Position numbers and translations under genes: made by a program
Source of the DNA: Brevundimonas variabilis
GTDB taxonomy: Bacteria > Pseudomonadota > Alphaproteobacteria > Caulobacterales > Caulobacteraceae
Direction: 5' to 3'
Length of the DNA stretch: 64,000 bases
NCBI RefSeq assembly: GCF_014199945.1
Contig: NZ_JACHOR010000003.1
Span: forward strand, 62,001 to 126,000
The notes under the pieces: model-generated
Told to the model about the DNA's origin: nothing
The model's database searches: none
Seen by the model: only the letters and a program-made list of their open reading frames with translations
Shown: piece by piece, positions 27,664-36,683 of the stretch
Layout: each line of letters starts with the position of its first letter
How positions within the stretch are numbered: the stretch's first letter is position 1

Positions 27664-28914
27664 ATGCGGATTCACCCCCACGACCAGACTGTGCTCGACC
27701 ATGTCGCGGCGCAGAGCGGTCACATCGTCGACCGTGCAATCGCCTGGTCCAACCTCAACTCCGGCAGCCGGAATGCTGATGGCCTGAATGCCGTTCTTGC
27801 CGCTCTGGAGACGGAGGCTGGCCGTCTGCCTGCCAGTGTCGCGCGGATTCCGACCCGGGGCTCGACGACGATCGGCGATGACGGCGTGGTCCGGACCGAG
27901 GCCCACGCTGACGCGCTGTTGATCACCGCGCGTCCGGACGCCCCGGTCCAGATTGTGCTGACGGGCCACTATGACACGGTCTATCCTGCGGAAAGCGCCT
28001 TCCAGACCGTCGCTGCCAGAGACGATGGCGCGTTGAATGGTCCGGGTATCGCCGACATGAAGGGTGGCATTTCCGTCCTGATGGCGGCGCTCGAGGCCTT
28101 CGAAACCCATCCGGGACGCGAGCGGGTCGGCTGGACGGTGCTGCTGTCGCCGGACGAGGAAATCGGCTCGCCCGCATCGGCTCCGCTGCTGGCAAAGCTG
28201 GGTGCCGCCGGGCATGTCGGCATGACCTACGAGCCGGCGCTGGCCGACGGGACGATGGCCGGAGCCCGCAAAGGCAGCGGCAACTACCATCTGATCGTGA
28301 CGGGCAAGGCCGCGCATGCCGGCAGAGCCTTCGAGGAGGGGCGCAACGCCATCGCGGGTGCGGCCCTCGTCGCTGCCGCCCTCCATGGTCTGAACGGTCG
28401 TCGCGAAGGTGTGACCGTCAACGTTGCGAAGATCAGCGGTGGCGGGGCTTTGAACGTCGTCGCCGACCGTGCAGTGGTTCGCTTCAATGTCCGCGTTCCC
28501 GACGCCCCGTCGGCGGCATGGATCACCGACGCCATATCCGAAATTGTGGCCACGGCGCCCTTCGAAGGCCTGACGCTGGATCTTCATGGCGGCATGACCC
28601 GGGCTCCAAAGCCCATGGACGCCTCACAGACTGCCCTGTTCGAAGCTGTCCGCGCGACGGGGGCCCTGCTGGGCCAGCCGATTGCCTGGACTCCTTCAGG
28701 TGGCGTGTGCGAGGGCAACAACCTCCATGCATCGGGGCTGCCAAACATCGACACTCTGGGCGTTCGGGGGGGAAACATCCATTCCGAGCGCGAGTTCGCC
28801 TGGCCCGAAAGCTTCGTCGAGCGGGCCCAGCTCAGCGCGCTTGTGCTATGCAAGCTGGCATCCGGCGAGATCGATGCGCTGGAACTGAAGCGCCTGCGTC
28901 TGGAGACGATGTAA
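27664..28914 (+). CDS. M20-family metallohydrolase, first gene of the ast operon (candidate succinylglutamate desuccinylase)
   Basis: A 416-residue zinc hydrolase of the M20 peptidase/ArgE/DapE superfamily. Metal ligands and catalytic residues are visible: His102 and Asp104 in LTGHYDTVYP, Asp131 in GPGIADMKGG, Glu165-Glu166 in SPDEEIGSP, and a late His in GGNIHSERE. The gene abuts astA with no gap (stop and ATG adjacent). The operon has astA, astD and astB but no astE (M14 type), so this enzyme may split N-succinylglutamate to glutamate and succinate. That function is inference from position; acetylornithine-type amidohydrolase activity is also possible. ATG 27664 is chosen over an upstream frame that overlaps the neighbour's promoter. 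Confidence 0.85.
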   Translation: MRIHPHDQTVLDHVAAQSGHIVDRAIAWSNLNSGSRNADGLNAVLAALETEAGRLPASVARIPTRGSTTIGDDGVVRTEAHADALLITARPDAPVQIVLTGHYDTVYPAESAFQTVAARDDGALNGPGIADMKGGISVLMAALEAFETHPGRERVGWTVLLSPDEEIGSPASAPLLAKLGAAGHVGMTYEPALADGTMAGARKGSGNYHLIVTGKAAHAGRAFEEGRNAIAGAALVAAALHGLNGRREGVTVNVAKISGGGALNVVADRAVVRFNVRVPDAPSAAWITDAISEIVATAPFEGLTLDLHGGMTRAPKPMDASQTALFEAVRATGALLGQPIAWTPSGGVCEGNNLHASGLPNIDTLGVRGGNIHSEREFAWPESFVERAQLSALVLCKLASGEIDALELKRLRLETM

Positions 28915-29922
28915 ATGCTCGTCGTCCGCCCCGCCGGTCCCGCCGACCTCGATTACCTTCTGGAGCTGGCCATCTTGTCCGGACCGGGTTTCACCAGCCT
29001 GCCGGAAGATCCGGACCAGCTGACCGAACGGCTTGATCTCAGCCGGGACAGTTTCGCCGGTGCCCTGCCTGCCCAGCAGTGCTGGTACACCCTGATGCTG
29101 GAGGAAACCGACACGGGCGATGTCGACGGGATCGCCAGCGTCAAGGCCGCTGTCGGCCTGAACCGTCCGTTCTTTTCATTCCGGGTCAATACCAACGCCT
29201 CCTCCTCGCCCTCGCTGGACATCAAGCTGGAGCACCAGACGCTGCAGCTGGTGAACGAGTGCAGCGGATGGAGCGAGGTGGGCTCGCTGTTCCTGAAGGC
29301 AGACCGCCGCAAGGGTGGAGCGGGTCGCCTGCTGAGCCAGAGTCGTTACATGCTGATCGGTGCCCAGCCGGACCTGTTTGCCGAAACGGTTCTCGCCGAG
29401 CTTCGCGGGGTATTCACGCCTGACGGTGCCTGTCCCTTCTGGGACCATGTGGCCCATAAGTTCTTTCCCATGCCGTTTGACGAGGCGGACATGATGACGG
29501 GCTCGACGGACAAGCAGTTCATCCTCGACCTCGCGCCACGCCACCCGATCTATGTCGAACTGCTTCCGGAGCCCGCCCGTGCCGTGATCGGCAAGGTTCA
29601 TCCGCAGGGCGTGCCCGCCATGGCCCTGCTGGAATCCGAAGGGTTTCGCCCGAACGGTCTGGTGGACATCTTCGACGCGGGCCCGACGGTGACCTGTCCC
29701 CGGGATCATATCCGGACAGTCCGCGACGCCCGGCAGCTGACCGTCGGCATTGCCGACGAGGTCGAGGCCGAACTGCCGTCCCTGATATCCACCAATGCCG
29801 TGTCCGGCTTCCGGGCTGTCCGTGCCCGGGTCGGGCTGGACGGCCAGACCGCCATACTGACCCCTGACGTTGCCGAGGCGCTGAAGGTCCGGGCTGGCGA
29901 CACCGTGCGCGTGAAGGCGTGA
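28915..29922 (+). CDS. astA: Arginine N-succinyltransferase
   Basis: Transfers succinyl from succinyl-CoA to arginine, the first step of the arginine succinyltransferase pathway. The 335-residue protein has AstA hallmarks: VVRPAGPADLDYLLELA at the N-terminus, GPGFTSLPEDPDQL, EVGSLFLKADRRKGGAGRLL, CPFWDHVAHKFFPMPFDEAD and the terminal segment with TNAVSGFRAVRARV. Its ATG follows the M20 gene's TAA directly, and its TGA overlaps a GTG frame just before astD. Confidence 0.97.
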   Translation: MLVVRPAGPADLDYLLELAILSGPGFTSLPEDPDQLTERLDLSRDSFAGALPAQQCWYTLMLEETDTGDVDGIASVKAAVGLNRPFFSFRVNTNASSSPSLDIKLEHQTLQLVNECSGWSEVGSLFLKADRRKGGAGRLLSQSRYMLIGAQPDLFAETVLAELRGVFTPDGACPFWDHVAHKFFPMPFDEADMMTGSTDKQFILDLAPRHPIYVELLPEPARAVIGKVHPQGVPAMALLESEGFRPNGLVDIFDAGPTVTCPRDHIRTVRDARQLTVGIADEVEAELPSLISTNAVSGFRAVRARVGLDGQTAILTPDVAEALKVRAGDTVRVKA

Positions 29923-29927
29923 ACTCC

Positions 29928-31355
29928 ATGACCCAGATCATCTCCACCGATCCCGCCACGGGCAACACTGTCTGGGAAGGCCCTGCTGCCTCTCCAACAG
30001 AGGTCGCTGCCGCCGTTGAACGCGCGCGCGCTGTCTTTCCCGACTGGGCCGATCGCCCGCGTAGCGACCGGATCGATGCCGTCAAACGCTACCAGGCGGT
30101 CCTGAAAAGCCGTGCCCCCGAGATCGCTCGGGCTATCAGTCGCGAAACGGGCAAGGCGTTGTGGGAGACCACCGCAGAGCTCGGATCCATGGCCGGCAAG
30201 GTCGATCTGTCGATCCGCGCCTATGACGAGCGGACCGGCGAACGGACTGCCGAAACAGCCTTCGGGTCGGCCACCCTGCGCCATCGGCCGCATGGCGTCG
30301 CCGCGGTCCTCGGGCCCTTCAACTTCCCGGGGCACCTGCCCAACGGCCATATCGTCCCGGCCTTGCTGGCGGGCGACACGGTGGTCTTCAAGCCATCGGA
30401 GGAGACCCCGCACACCGGTCAGTTGATGGCCGAGTGCCTCGCCGAGGCCGACCTGCCAACCGGCGTGTTCAACCTGATCCAGGGCGGTCGCGATACCGGG
30501 GCCGCCCTGCTGGAGCAGCCGATCGATGCCCTGATGTTCACTGGCTCCGGAGCGGCCGGCGCGCATTTCCGGCGGAAGTTTGCCGATGATCCGCATGTGA
30601 TCCTCGCGCTGGAACTGGGCGGCAACAATCCGCTCGTGGTCTGGGATACGGCCGATGCCGAGGCGGTTGCCGGGCTGGTCGTCCAGTCGGCCTTCGTCAC
30701 CACCGGCCAGCGCTGCTCCTGTGCTCGTCGCCTGATTGTTCCAGAAGGACCGCAGGGTGACGCGGTGATCGAAGCGGTGAATGCCATGGTTGATCGGTTG
30801 ATCTTCGCGCCGTGGGACAGCACGCCCGAACCCTATGCCGGCCCTCTAATCTCGAACCGCGCGGCAGAGGCTGCACTTGCAGCGCTGCAGGAACGGATCG
30901 ACAGGGGGGCAACCGTCATCCGCGCCTCGGGTCCCGTCGGCAATTTGCCCGGAGCCTTCGTGCGTCCCGCCATCATTGATGTGACTGGTATCGACGTCCC
31001 CGACGAGGAGATGTTCGCGCCCTTCCTGTCGGTGACCCGCGTCCCGACCTTTGAAGCCGCCATCGCGCAGGCCAATGCCACGCGTTACGGCCTGTCCGCC
31101 GGCCTGATCAGCGACGACCCAGCAAACTGGAACCACTTCATTCGCCGGATCCGCGCCGGTGTCGTGAATTTCAATCGCCCGACGACGGGCGCTGCGGGCG
31201 ACATGCCGTTCGGCGGTCTGGGGGCCAGCGGCAACCACCGGCCCAGCGCCTACTACGCGGCTGACTATTGCGCCTATCCGGTCGCCAGTTTCGAGGCCGG
31301 GGCCGTGCGAAACATCGAGAGCGAGATCAAGGGCCTAAGGGGCGTAGACGCATGA
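29928..31355 (+). CDS. astD: N-succinylglutamate 5-semialdehyde dehydrogenase
   Basis: Oxidises succinylglutamate semialdehyde to succinylglutamate with NAD+. A 475-residue aldehyde dehydrogenase with GPFNFPGHLPNGHIVPALLA, the catalytic Glu in LALELGGNNPLVVW, the catalytic Cys in FVTTGQRCSCARRL and MPFGGLGASGNHRPSAYYAA. ATG 29928 is preferred; a GTG at 29919 overlapping the astA stop would add three residues. The stop overlaps astB by 4 bp (ATGA). Confidence 0.96.
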   Translation: MTQIISTDPATGNTVWEGPAASPTEVAAAVERARAVFPDWADRPRSDRIDAVKRYQAVLKSRAPEIARAISRETGKALWETTAELGSMAGKVDLSIRAYDERTGERTAETAFGSATLRHRPHGVAAVLGPFNFPGHLPNGHIVPALLAGDTVVFKPSEETPHTGQLMAECLAEADLPTGVFNLIQGGRDTGAALLEQPIDALMFTGSGAAGAHFRRKFADDPHVILALELGGNNPLVVWDTADAEAVAGLVVQSAFVTTGQRCSCARRLIVPEGPQGDAVIEAVNAMVDRLIFAPWDSTPEPYAGPLISNRAAEAALAALQERIDRGATVIRASGPVGNLPGAFVRPAIIDVTGIDVPDEEMFAPFLSVTRVPTFEAAIAQANATRYGLSAGLISDDPANWNHFIRRIRAGVVNFNRPTTGAAGDMPFGGLGASGNHRPSAYYAADYCAYPVASFEAGAVRNIESEIKGLRGVDA

Positions 31356-32686
31356 CAGCCGTCGAGGCCAATGCCGATGGCCTGATCGGTCCGACCCATT
31401 CCTATGCCGGTCTTTCGCCCGGGAACCTCGCCTCCAGTCTGAACCGGGGCGAGGCGTCCAACCCACGCGCGGCCGTTCTTCAGGGGCTCGACAAGATGAA
31501 GCGGCTTGCCGATCTCGGCCTGCCTCAGTTCGTCCTGCCGCCCCACGAGCGCCCGGATATCGACTTCCTGCGCGGCCTTGGCTTTACGGGGACGGACGCC
31601 AGCGTCCTCGAACAGGCCTGGAAGGACGCACCGAGCTTTGCCGCCGCCGCCTGCTCGGCCAGCCCCATGTGGGCCGCCAATGCCGCGACTGTGACCCCAT
31701 CGGCCGACAGCGCCGACGGTCGGGTTCATTTCACCCCCGCCAACCTGCACACCAATCTGCATCGCTCACTGGAGCACCAACAGACCCGCAGGTCGCTGAA
31801 CGCGCTGTTCCCGGATCCAGAGCATTTCGCAGTCCACGACGCGCTTCCGGCCGTGGCCCATCTGGCCGACGAGGGTGCGGCCAACCACGTGCGGCTCTGT
31901 GCCGATCACGGCGAGCCCGGCGTCAATCTGCTGGTCTGGGGGCGCGACGCCTTCGAGTCCTGGGAAGGCCCCTACCCTGCCCGCCAGACCCGTCAGGCCT
32001 GCGAGGCCATCGTGCGTCGGCACGGCGCGCAGGGACCGGTTCTGGCCCGTCAGTCTCGTGCGGCCATTGCCGGCGGCACCTTTCACAACGACGTCGTCTG
32101 CGTCGGATCGCTGGACACACTCTTCTTCCACGAACTGGCCTTCGAAGACACGGAAGCGACGAAACGCGCGATCCAGCAGGCTGCAGCCGGGCGGTTCGAA
32201 CCGATCTTCGTGGAAGTCCCGACCGCGGACCTGCCGCTGGCTGACGCCATTTCCAGCTATCTGTTCAACTCGATGCTGGTGCGGATTCCGCGACAGGACC
32301 GCCTGACCCTGATCTGCCCGACCGAGACCCGTGATAACCCGCGCAGCCATGCGGTCGCGCAGGCCCTGGCGGCGTCCAATGGCTCAATCGGTTCGGTCGA
32401 GTACGTCGACGTCCGCCAGTCGATGCGAAACGGCGGCGGGCCGGCCTGCCTGCGACTGCGGGTCGTCCTGACCGAGGCCGAATTGGCGGCGACCCACCCC
32501 ACCATGCGGATGACCGACAGCCTTTATGGCCGGCTCGGGACCTGGGCCAACCGCTGGTACCGCGAGGCCCTGACCGCCCGGGACCTGGCTGATCCTGCCC
32601 TGATCGACGAGACGCGCGGGGCTCTGGACGAGCTCACGGCCATCCTGCAGCTTGGGTCGGGCTTCTACCCGTTCCAGCAGGGCTGA
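31352..32686 (+). CDS. astB: N-succinylarginine dihydrolase
   Basis: Hydrolyses succinylarginine to succinylornithine, CO2 and two ammonia. The 444-residue pentein-fold enzyme begins AVEANADGLIGPTHSYAGLS and contains SSPMWAANAATVTPSADS-like sequence (here CSASPMWAANAATVTPSADS), the active-site His in GGTFHNDVVCVG and the catalytic Cys in NGGGPACLRLRV. The start at 31352 overlaps the astD stop; the frame is open further upstream but that lies inside astD. An ornithine-step transaminase (astC) is absent here and may be provided by argD elsewhere. Confidence 0.97.
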   Translation: MTAVEANADGLIGPTHSYAGLSPGNLASSLNRGEASNPRAAVLQGLDKMKRLADLGLPQFVLPPHERPDIDFLRGLGFTGTDASVLEQAWKDAPSFAAAACSASPMWAANAATVTPSADSADGRVHFTPANLHTNLHRSLEHQQTRRSLNALFPDPEHFAVHDALPAVAHLADEGAANHVRLCADHGEPGVNLLVWGRDAFESWEGPYPARQTRQACEAIVRRHGAQGPVLARQSRAAIAGGTFHNDVVCVGSLDTLFFHELAFEDTEATKRAIQQAAAGRFEPIFVEVPTADLPLADAISSYLFNSMLVRIPRQDRLTLICPTETRDNPRSHAVAQALAASNGSIGSVEYVDVRQSMRNGGGPACLRLRVVLTEAELAATHPTMRMTDSLYGRLGTWANRWYREALTARDLADPALIDETRGALDELTAILQLGSGFYPFQQG

Positions 32687-32688
32687 CC

Positions 32689-33999
32689 ATGACAGACCCG
32701 GCATCGCCTCCCGTCCCCATGACCCCGGCCCGCCGCCTGCGAAACATCATTGGCGGCTCAACCGGCAACCTGGTCGAATGGTTCGACTGGTACGCCTATG
32801 CGGCCTTCACCCTGTATTTCGCGCCGCTTTTCTTCCCGTCCAGCAGCGACACGGCCGAATTGCTCCAGGCCGCCGCCGTGTTTGCCGTTGGCTTCCTGAT
32901 GCGGCCCATCGGCGCCTGGGTGATGGGCGTCTATTCGGACCGGAAAGGCCGCAAGGCCGGCCTGACGCTGTCGGTGACCCTGATGTGCACGGGGTCGCTG
33001 ATCATCGCCTGCCTCCCGACCTATGCCACCATCGGCCTCGCCGCACCGGTCCTGTTGCTGGTCGCACGCATGCTGCAGGGGCTGAGTGTGGGCGGCGAAT
33101 ACGGGTCCTCCGCGACCTATCTGTCCGAGATGGCCACGGCGAAGCATCGCGGCTTCTGGTCCAGCTTCCAGTACGTGACCCTGATCTCGGGGCAGCTCCT
33201 CGCGTTGCTGCTCCTGATCGTCCTGCAGAACACGATTGGCGAGGCCGCACTGGCGTCGTGGGGCTGGCGCATCCCCTTCTTTGTCGGAGCGGCCTTGGCC
33301 GTGGTGGTGTTCTGGCTGCGGCGCGGTCTCGACGAAACCGCCGAGTTCAAGGCCCGGGAAACCGGATCGGCGCCAAAATCCAGTGCCCTGCTACTGTTCC
33401 TGAAGCACCCGAAAGAGGCGCTGATGGTCATCGGCCTGACCGCGGGCGGTACGCTCGCCTTCTATACCTACACGACCTATCTCCAGAAATTCCTGACCAA
33501 TACGGCGGGCTTTCAGAAGACGACGGCGACCGAAATCAGCGCGGCGGCCCTCTTCGTCTTCATGCTGCTGCAGCCGGCGGTCGGGGCCCTGTCGGACCGG
33601 ATCGGGCGAAAGCCCGTGATGATCACCTTCGGGATCCTGGGCGTACTTTGCACCGTCCCGATCATGACGGCGCTGTCGACCACGACCGATCCGATCATGG
33701 CCTTCCTGCTCAGCCTGTCGGCTTTGGTGATCGTCTCCGGCTATACTGCCATCAATGCCGTCGTGAAGGCCGAGCTGTTTCCAGCCCACATCCGCGCGCT
33801 CGGCGTGGCCCTGCCCTACGCCATTGCCAATGCCGCCTTTGGCGGAACCGCCGAATATGTCGCGCTCTGGTTCAAGCTGGACGGCAATGAAAGCCTGTAT
33901 TTCTGGTACGTCACCGGCATGATCGGCATCTCGTTGCTGACCTATGCGACCATGCGCGACACCCGGCATCATAGCCTGATCAGGGACGACCATGGCTGA
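32689..33999 (+). CDS. MHS-family MFS transporter (KgtP/ProP-like)
   Basis: A 436-residue metabolite:H+ symporter of the MHS group. Signatures: GSTGNLVEWFDWYAYAAF in helix 1, RPIGAWVMGVYSDRKGRKAG (MFS motif A), RMLQGLSVGGEYGSSATYLS and ASWGWRIPFFVGAALAVVV. About 12 transmembrane helices. It starts two bases after astB, so it belongs to the ast operon. A substrate related to arginine catabolism, such as an amino acid or 2-oxoglutarate, is plausible but not shown. A long open frame in a second reading frame (32652-33890) is a shadow. Confidence 0.9.
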   Translation: MTDPASPPVPMTPARRLRNIIGGSTGNLVEWFDWYAYAAFTLYFAPLFFPSSSDTAELLQAAAVFAVGFLMRPIGAWVMGVYSDRKGRKAGLTLSVTLMCTGSLIIACLPTYATIGLAAPVLLLVARMLQGLSVGGEYGSSATYLSEMATAKHRGFWSSFQYVTLISGQLLALLLLIVLQNTIGEAALASWGWRIPFFVGAALAVVVFWLRRGLDETAEFKARETGSAPKSSALLLFLKHPKEALMVIGLTAGGTLAFYTYTTYLQKFLTNTAGFQKTTATEISAAALFVFMLLQPAVGALSDRIGRKPVMITFGILGVLCTVPIMTALSTTTDPIMAFLLSLSALVIVSGYTAINAVVKAELFPAHIRALGVALPYAIANAAFGGTAEYVALWFKLDGNESLYFWYVTGMIGISLLTYATMRDTRHHSLIRDDHG

Positions 34000-34077
34000 G
34001 CGCGCCAACCTGACCGTTGTTAAGTCAGCCGGCCTTCGCTAGGCGTCACCCGACACCACCGGAGCGATGACACCCCG

Positions 34078-34950
34078 ATGCAGCGGCCAACCGACCGGTT
34101 CGAGGGCACCTCGAACTATATCGCCACCCAGGACCTGAAGATCGCGGTCAATGCCGCTGTCGCCCTGGAGCGCCCCCTGCTGATCAAGGGCGAGCCCGGC
34201 ACCGGCAAGACCGTTCTGGCCTATGAGATGGCCAGCGCCCTGAATGCTCCGCTGATCACCTGGCACGTCAAGTCGACGACCAAGGCCCATAATGGCCTCT
34301 ACGAATACGATGCTGTCAGCCGCCTCAGGGATTCCCAGCTGGGCGATCCACGCGTCCAGGACGTGAGGAATTATCTGAAGCCCGGCAAGCTCTGGGAAGC
34401 CTTCACCAGCCCCGTACGGCCCGTCCTGCTGATCGACGAGATCGACAAGGCCGACATCGAGTTCCCCAACGACCTCCTCCAGGAACTCGACCGGATGGAG
34501 TTCTTCGTCCAGGAAACCGGCGAAACCATCCGGGCCGCTGTCCGCCCGGTCGTGGTGATCACGTCCAACAACGAGAAGGAACTGCCCGACGCCTTCCTGC
34601 GCCGATGCTTCTTCCACTACATCCGCTTCCCCGACGACGAGACGATGAAGGCCATCGTCGAGGTCCACTTCCCGGGCATCAAGGGTCGGCTGGTCTCCTC
34701 GGCGCTCAAGACCTTCTATGAAATCCGCGACACGCCAGGCCTGAAGAAGAAGCCCTCCACCTCGGAACTGCTGGACTGGCTCAAGCTGTTGCTGGTCGAG
34801 GATATCGACCCCGAGACCCTGCGCGAAAAGACGCCCAACAAGCTGATCCCGCCGCTCCACGGAGCCTTGCTCAAGAACGAACAGGACGTCCATCTGTTCG
34901 AGCGCCTCGCCTTTCTGAACCGACGGGAAGGCGGGCGGCCCGGAAGCTGA
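34078..34950 (+). CDS. MoxR-type AAA+ ATPase
   Basis: A 290-residue AAA+ protein with Walker A GEPGTGKT (38-45), Walker B VLLIDEIDKAD, sensor 1 VVVITSNNEKELPDAFLRR with the arginine finger region, and a small helical lid. MoxR-type ATPases act as chaperones that load cofactors or activate von Willebrand-A-domain partners. The usual VWA-domain (CoxE-like) partner gene is not adjacent here, which is slightly unusual. The ATG at 34078 follows a short gap after the ast operon. Confidence 0.92.
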   Translation: MQRPTDRFEGTSNYIATQDLKIAVNAAVALERPLLIKGEPGTGKTVLAYEMASALNAPLITWHVKSTTKAHNGLYEYDAVSRLRDSQLGDPRVQDVRNYLKPGKLWEAFTSPVRPVLLIDEIDKADIEFPNDLLQELDRMEFFVQETGETIRAAVRPVVVITSNNEKELPDAFLRRCFFHYIRFPDDETMKAIVEVHFPGIKGRLVSSALKTFYEIRDTPGLKKKPSTSELLDWLKLLLVEDIDPETLREKTPNKLIPPLHGALLKNEQDVHLFERLAFLNRREGGRPGS

Positions 34951-35070
34951 TCCGACACCGTCACGGCGGGGACATCGCTGCATGCCAAAGCCGCCACGCC
35001 GATTACCGCGATTTCACTGGCGCGACCGGGCGATCGGCGGGACTATGGGGTATCCAAAAAGGATAGGATG

Positions 35071-35952
35071 ATGCGTACCGCCCTGATTACCCTCTGCGCC
35101 GTGTCTGCCCTTCTTGCGGGCTGTGACGAAGGCTCCAGCATTACCTCTACACGCACCAGCGAGGGTGGAGACGGTCACGCGGTGCTGCGCGTCATTGATA
35201 CCCTTCAATGCCCTGACACCCTCGGGGCGCTGACCCGCAAGGGATCAGCCCAGGCCGAGGGGACGGTCTGTACCTATGGAGGACCGCGCGGGGCTGAGGT
35301 GTCCCTGCATCTGGTCAGCCTCGAAGGAACAACCCCGGACGAGGCTCTGGCACGGTTCGAGAACGAACTCATCGCAGGAATGCCCAGCACCGCAGCCCAG
35401 ATGCGTGGCGCAGCGGCCGATACGGAGGCGGCTCGGGCCGACGCTGAGGCGGCTCGGGCCGATGCCGAGGTCGCGCGCGCAGAAGCAGATCTCGCCAGGG
35501 CAGAATCCAGCGCACAATCCGGCGACCGCGCCACGGTGCGGATGCCAGGCGTGACCGTCGAATCCAGCGGCGATGACGCCAGCGTTCGCCTGCCGGGCAT
35601 GGCTGTCGATACCGATGGCGACAACGCCCGTGTCCGTATCGGCGGCTTCAGCATCGATGCCAGCGAAGGCAGCCAGGCGGTGGCCATCTCCTCGTCCGAC
35701 GAGTCGGTCAGTGTCCAGGCTCATGACGACGCCGCCGAGATCCGGACCCGCGCACCCGGATCTGCGACCCGTGTGACCTATATCCTGACGGACAATGCGG
35801 CATCGGAAGCCGGCTGGCGTCTGGTCGGCTATGAAGCCCGCGGTCCCCAGGGCGGGCCTATTGTTGTTGCAACGGTCCGCGCTAAGGATCGCAACAATGA
35901 CGGCGTGTTCGACGATGCCAAGGATCTGGTCACCCTGAACGTGGGCGAATAG
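35071..35952 (+). CDS. Lipoprotein with heptad and beta-repeat regions, unknown function
   Basis: A 293-residue protein. The signal ends in the lipobox LLAGCDEG, so it is probably anchored in the outer or inner membrane. Residues about 110-140 are four Ala-rich heptads (EAARADA, EAARADA, EVARAEA, DLARAES), a short coiled coil. Next come roughly 20-residue beta-type repeats of the pattern GD.A.VR.PG..V (ATVRMPGVTV, ASVRLPGMAV, ARVRIGGFSI). The C-terminus is predicted globular and ends in a short acidic NNDGVFDDAKD loop that resembles a calcium site. ATG 35071 follows AAAAGGATAGG. I do not recognise the family. Confidence 0.8.
   Translation: MRTALITLCAVSALLAGCDEGSSITSTRTSEGGDGHAVLRVIDTLQCPDTLGALTRKGSAQAEGTVCTYGGPRGAEVSLHLVSLEGTTPDEALARFENELIAGMPSTAAQMRGAAADTEAARADAEAARADAEVARAEADLARAESSAQSGDRATVRMPGVTVESSGDDASVRLPGMAVDTDGDNARVRIGGFSIDASEGSQAVAISSSDESVSVQAHDDAAEIRTRAPGSATRVTYILTDNAASEAGWRLVGYEARGPQGGPIVVATVRAKDRNNDGVFDDAKDLVTLNVGE
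35425..35508 (+). repeat. Four in-frame 21-bp heptad repeats
   Basis: Units at 35425 and 35446 differ at only two bases; units at 35467 and 35488 are degenerate but keep the reading frame and the heptad (E/D)-x-A-R-A-(D/E)-(A/S). The periodicity encodes the lipoprotein's coiled coil and offers a substrate for copy-number change by slippage. Confidence 0.8.
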
Positions 35953-35974
35953 CGGTCTTGATCCTGGCAATGGA

Positions 35975-36679
35975 ATGGGTCACGTGACCGACCCGCTGCC
36001 CAGGACCAATACCTTGTCTGACCGCCCGATATCGACCCCCGTTGCCAGACCGTCCCGAAGCCCGGCTCCGCGCGCATGGCAAAGGATGCTGTCCGGGCGT
36101 CGCCTGGACCTGCTGGACCCGTCTCCCTTCGACATCGAGATCGAGGATATCGCCCACGGCCTCGCGCGCGTGGCCCGCTGGAACGGTCAGACCATCGGGG
36201 AGCACGCGTTTTCCGTCGCCCAGCACTCGTGCGTCGTCGAGGACATCGCAGTCCACATAAAGCCGGATCTGGATCCCAGATGGCGTCTTGCGGCCCTGCT
36301 CCACGACGCGTCCGAATATGTCATCGGCGACATGATTTCTCCGTTCAAATCCGCGCTCGGGGTCAACTACAAGGCGTTCGAGGCGCGGCTGGAGAGCGCC
36401 ATTCACGTGCGGTTTGGTCTGCCGCCCAAATCCCCGGTTGCCGTCAAGACCCTGATCAAGAAAGCGGACCGGGCCTGTGCCTTCTTCGAAGCCACCCAGC
36501 TGGCAGGCTTCGAGCGGAGCGAGTCGCTCAAACTTTTCGGTGCGCCTCCGTCGGGTTTCCAATTGACCATCGACCCCCTGCCTGCTCCGCTCGCCCAGGC
36601 GCGCTACCTCGAGCGTTATCGCGTCCTGGCTGAAGCTGTCGGCATCCTGCCCGGAGCCGACGCCTGGCATACGGAGTGA
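35975..36679 (+). CDS. YfbR-like HD-domain phosphohydrolase
   Basis: A 234-residue HD-superfamily protein. After a Pro/Arg-rich N-terminus come the metal-binding residues: GEHAFSVAQHS, then the HD pair in LLHDASEYVIGD, and Asp in KKADRACAFFEA. YfbR-type enzymes are 5'-deoxynucleotidases. The gene is 4 bp upstream of an NrtR-like Nudix regulator, a pairing seen in Alphaproteobacteria, suggesting a nucleotide- or NAD-related role. The start could be internal, because the first 35 residues look disordered. Confidence 0.84.
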   Translation: MGHVTDPLPRTNTLSDRPISTPVARPSRSPAPRAWQRMLSGRRLDLLDPSPFDIEIEDIAHGLARVARWNGQTIGEHAFSVAQHSCVVEDIAVHIKPDLDPRWRLAALLHDASEYVIGDMISPFKSALGVNYKAFEARLESAIHVRFGLPPKSPVAVKTLIKKADRACAFFEATQLAGFERSESLKLFGAPPSGFQLTIDPLPAPLAQARYLERYRVLAEAVGILPGADAWHTE

Positions 36680-36683
36680 AGCC

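Noticed and set aside
32652..33890. 412-codon open frame on the plus strand overlapping the MHS transporter
   Set aside because: It is Arg/Gly/His-rich with no helices; the other frame encodes a clear MFS protein.
34039..34983. 314-codon minus-strand frame
   Set aside because: Antisense shadow of the MoxR-type ATPase, which has intact Walker motifs.
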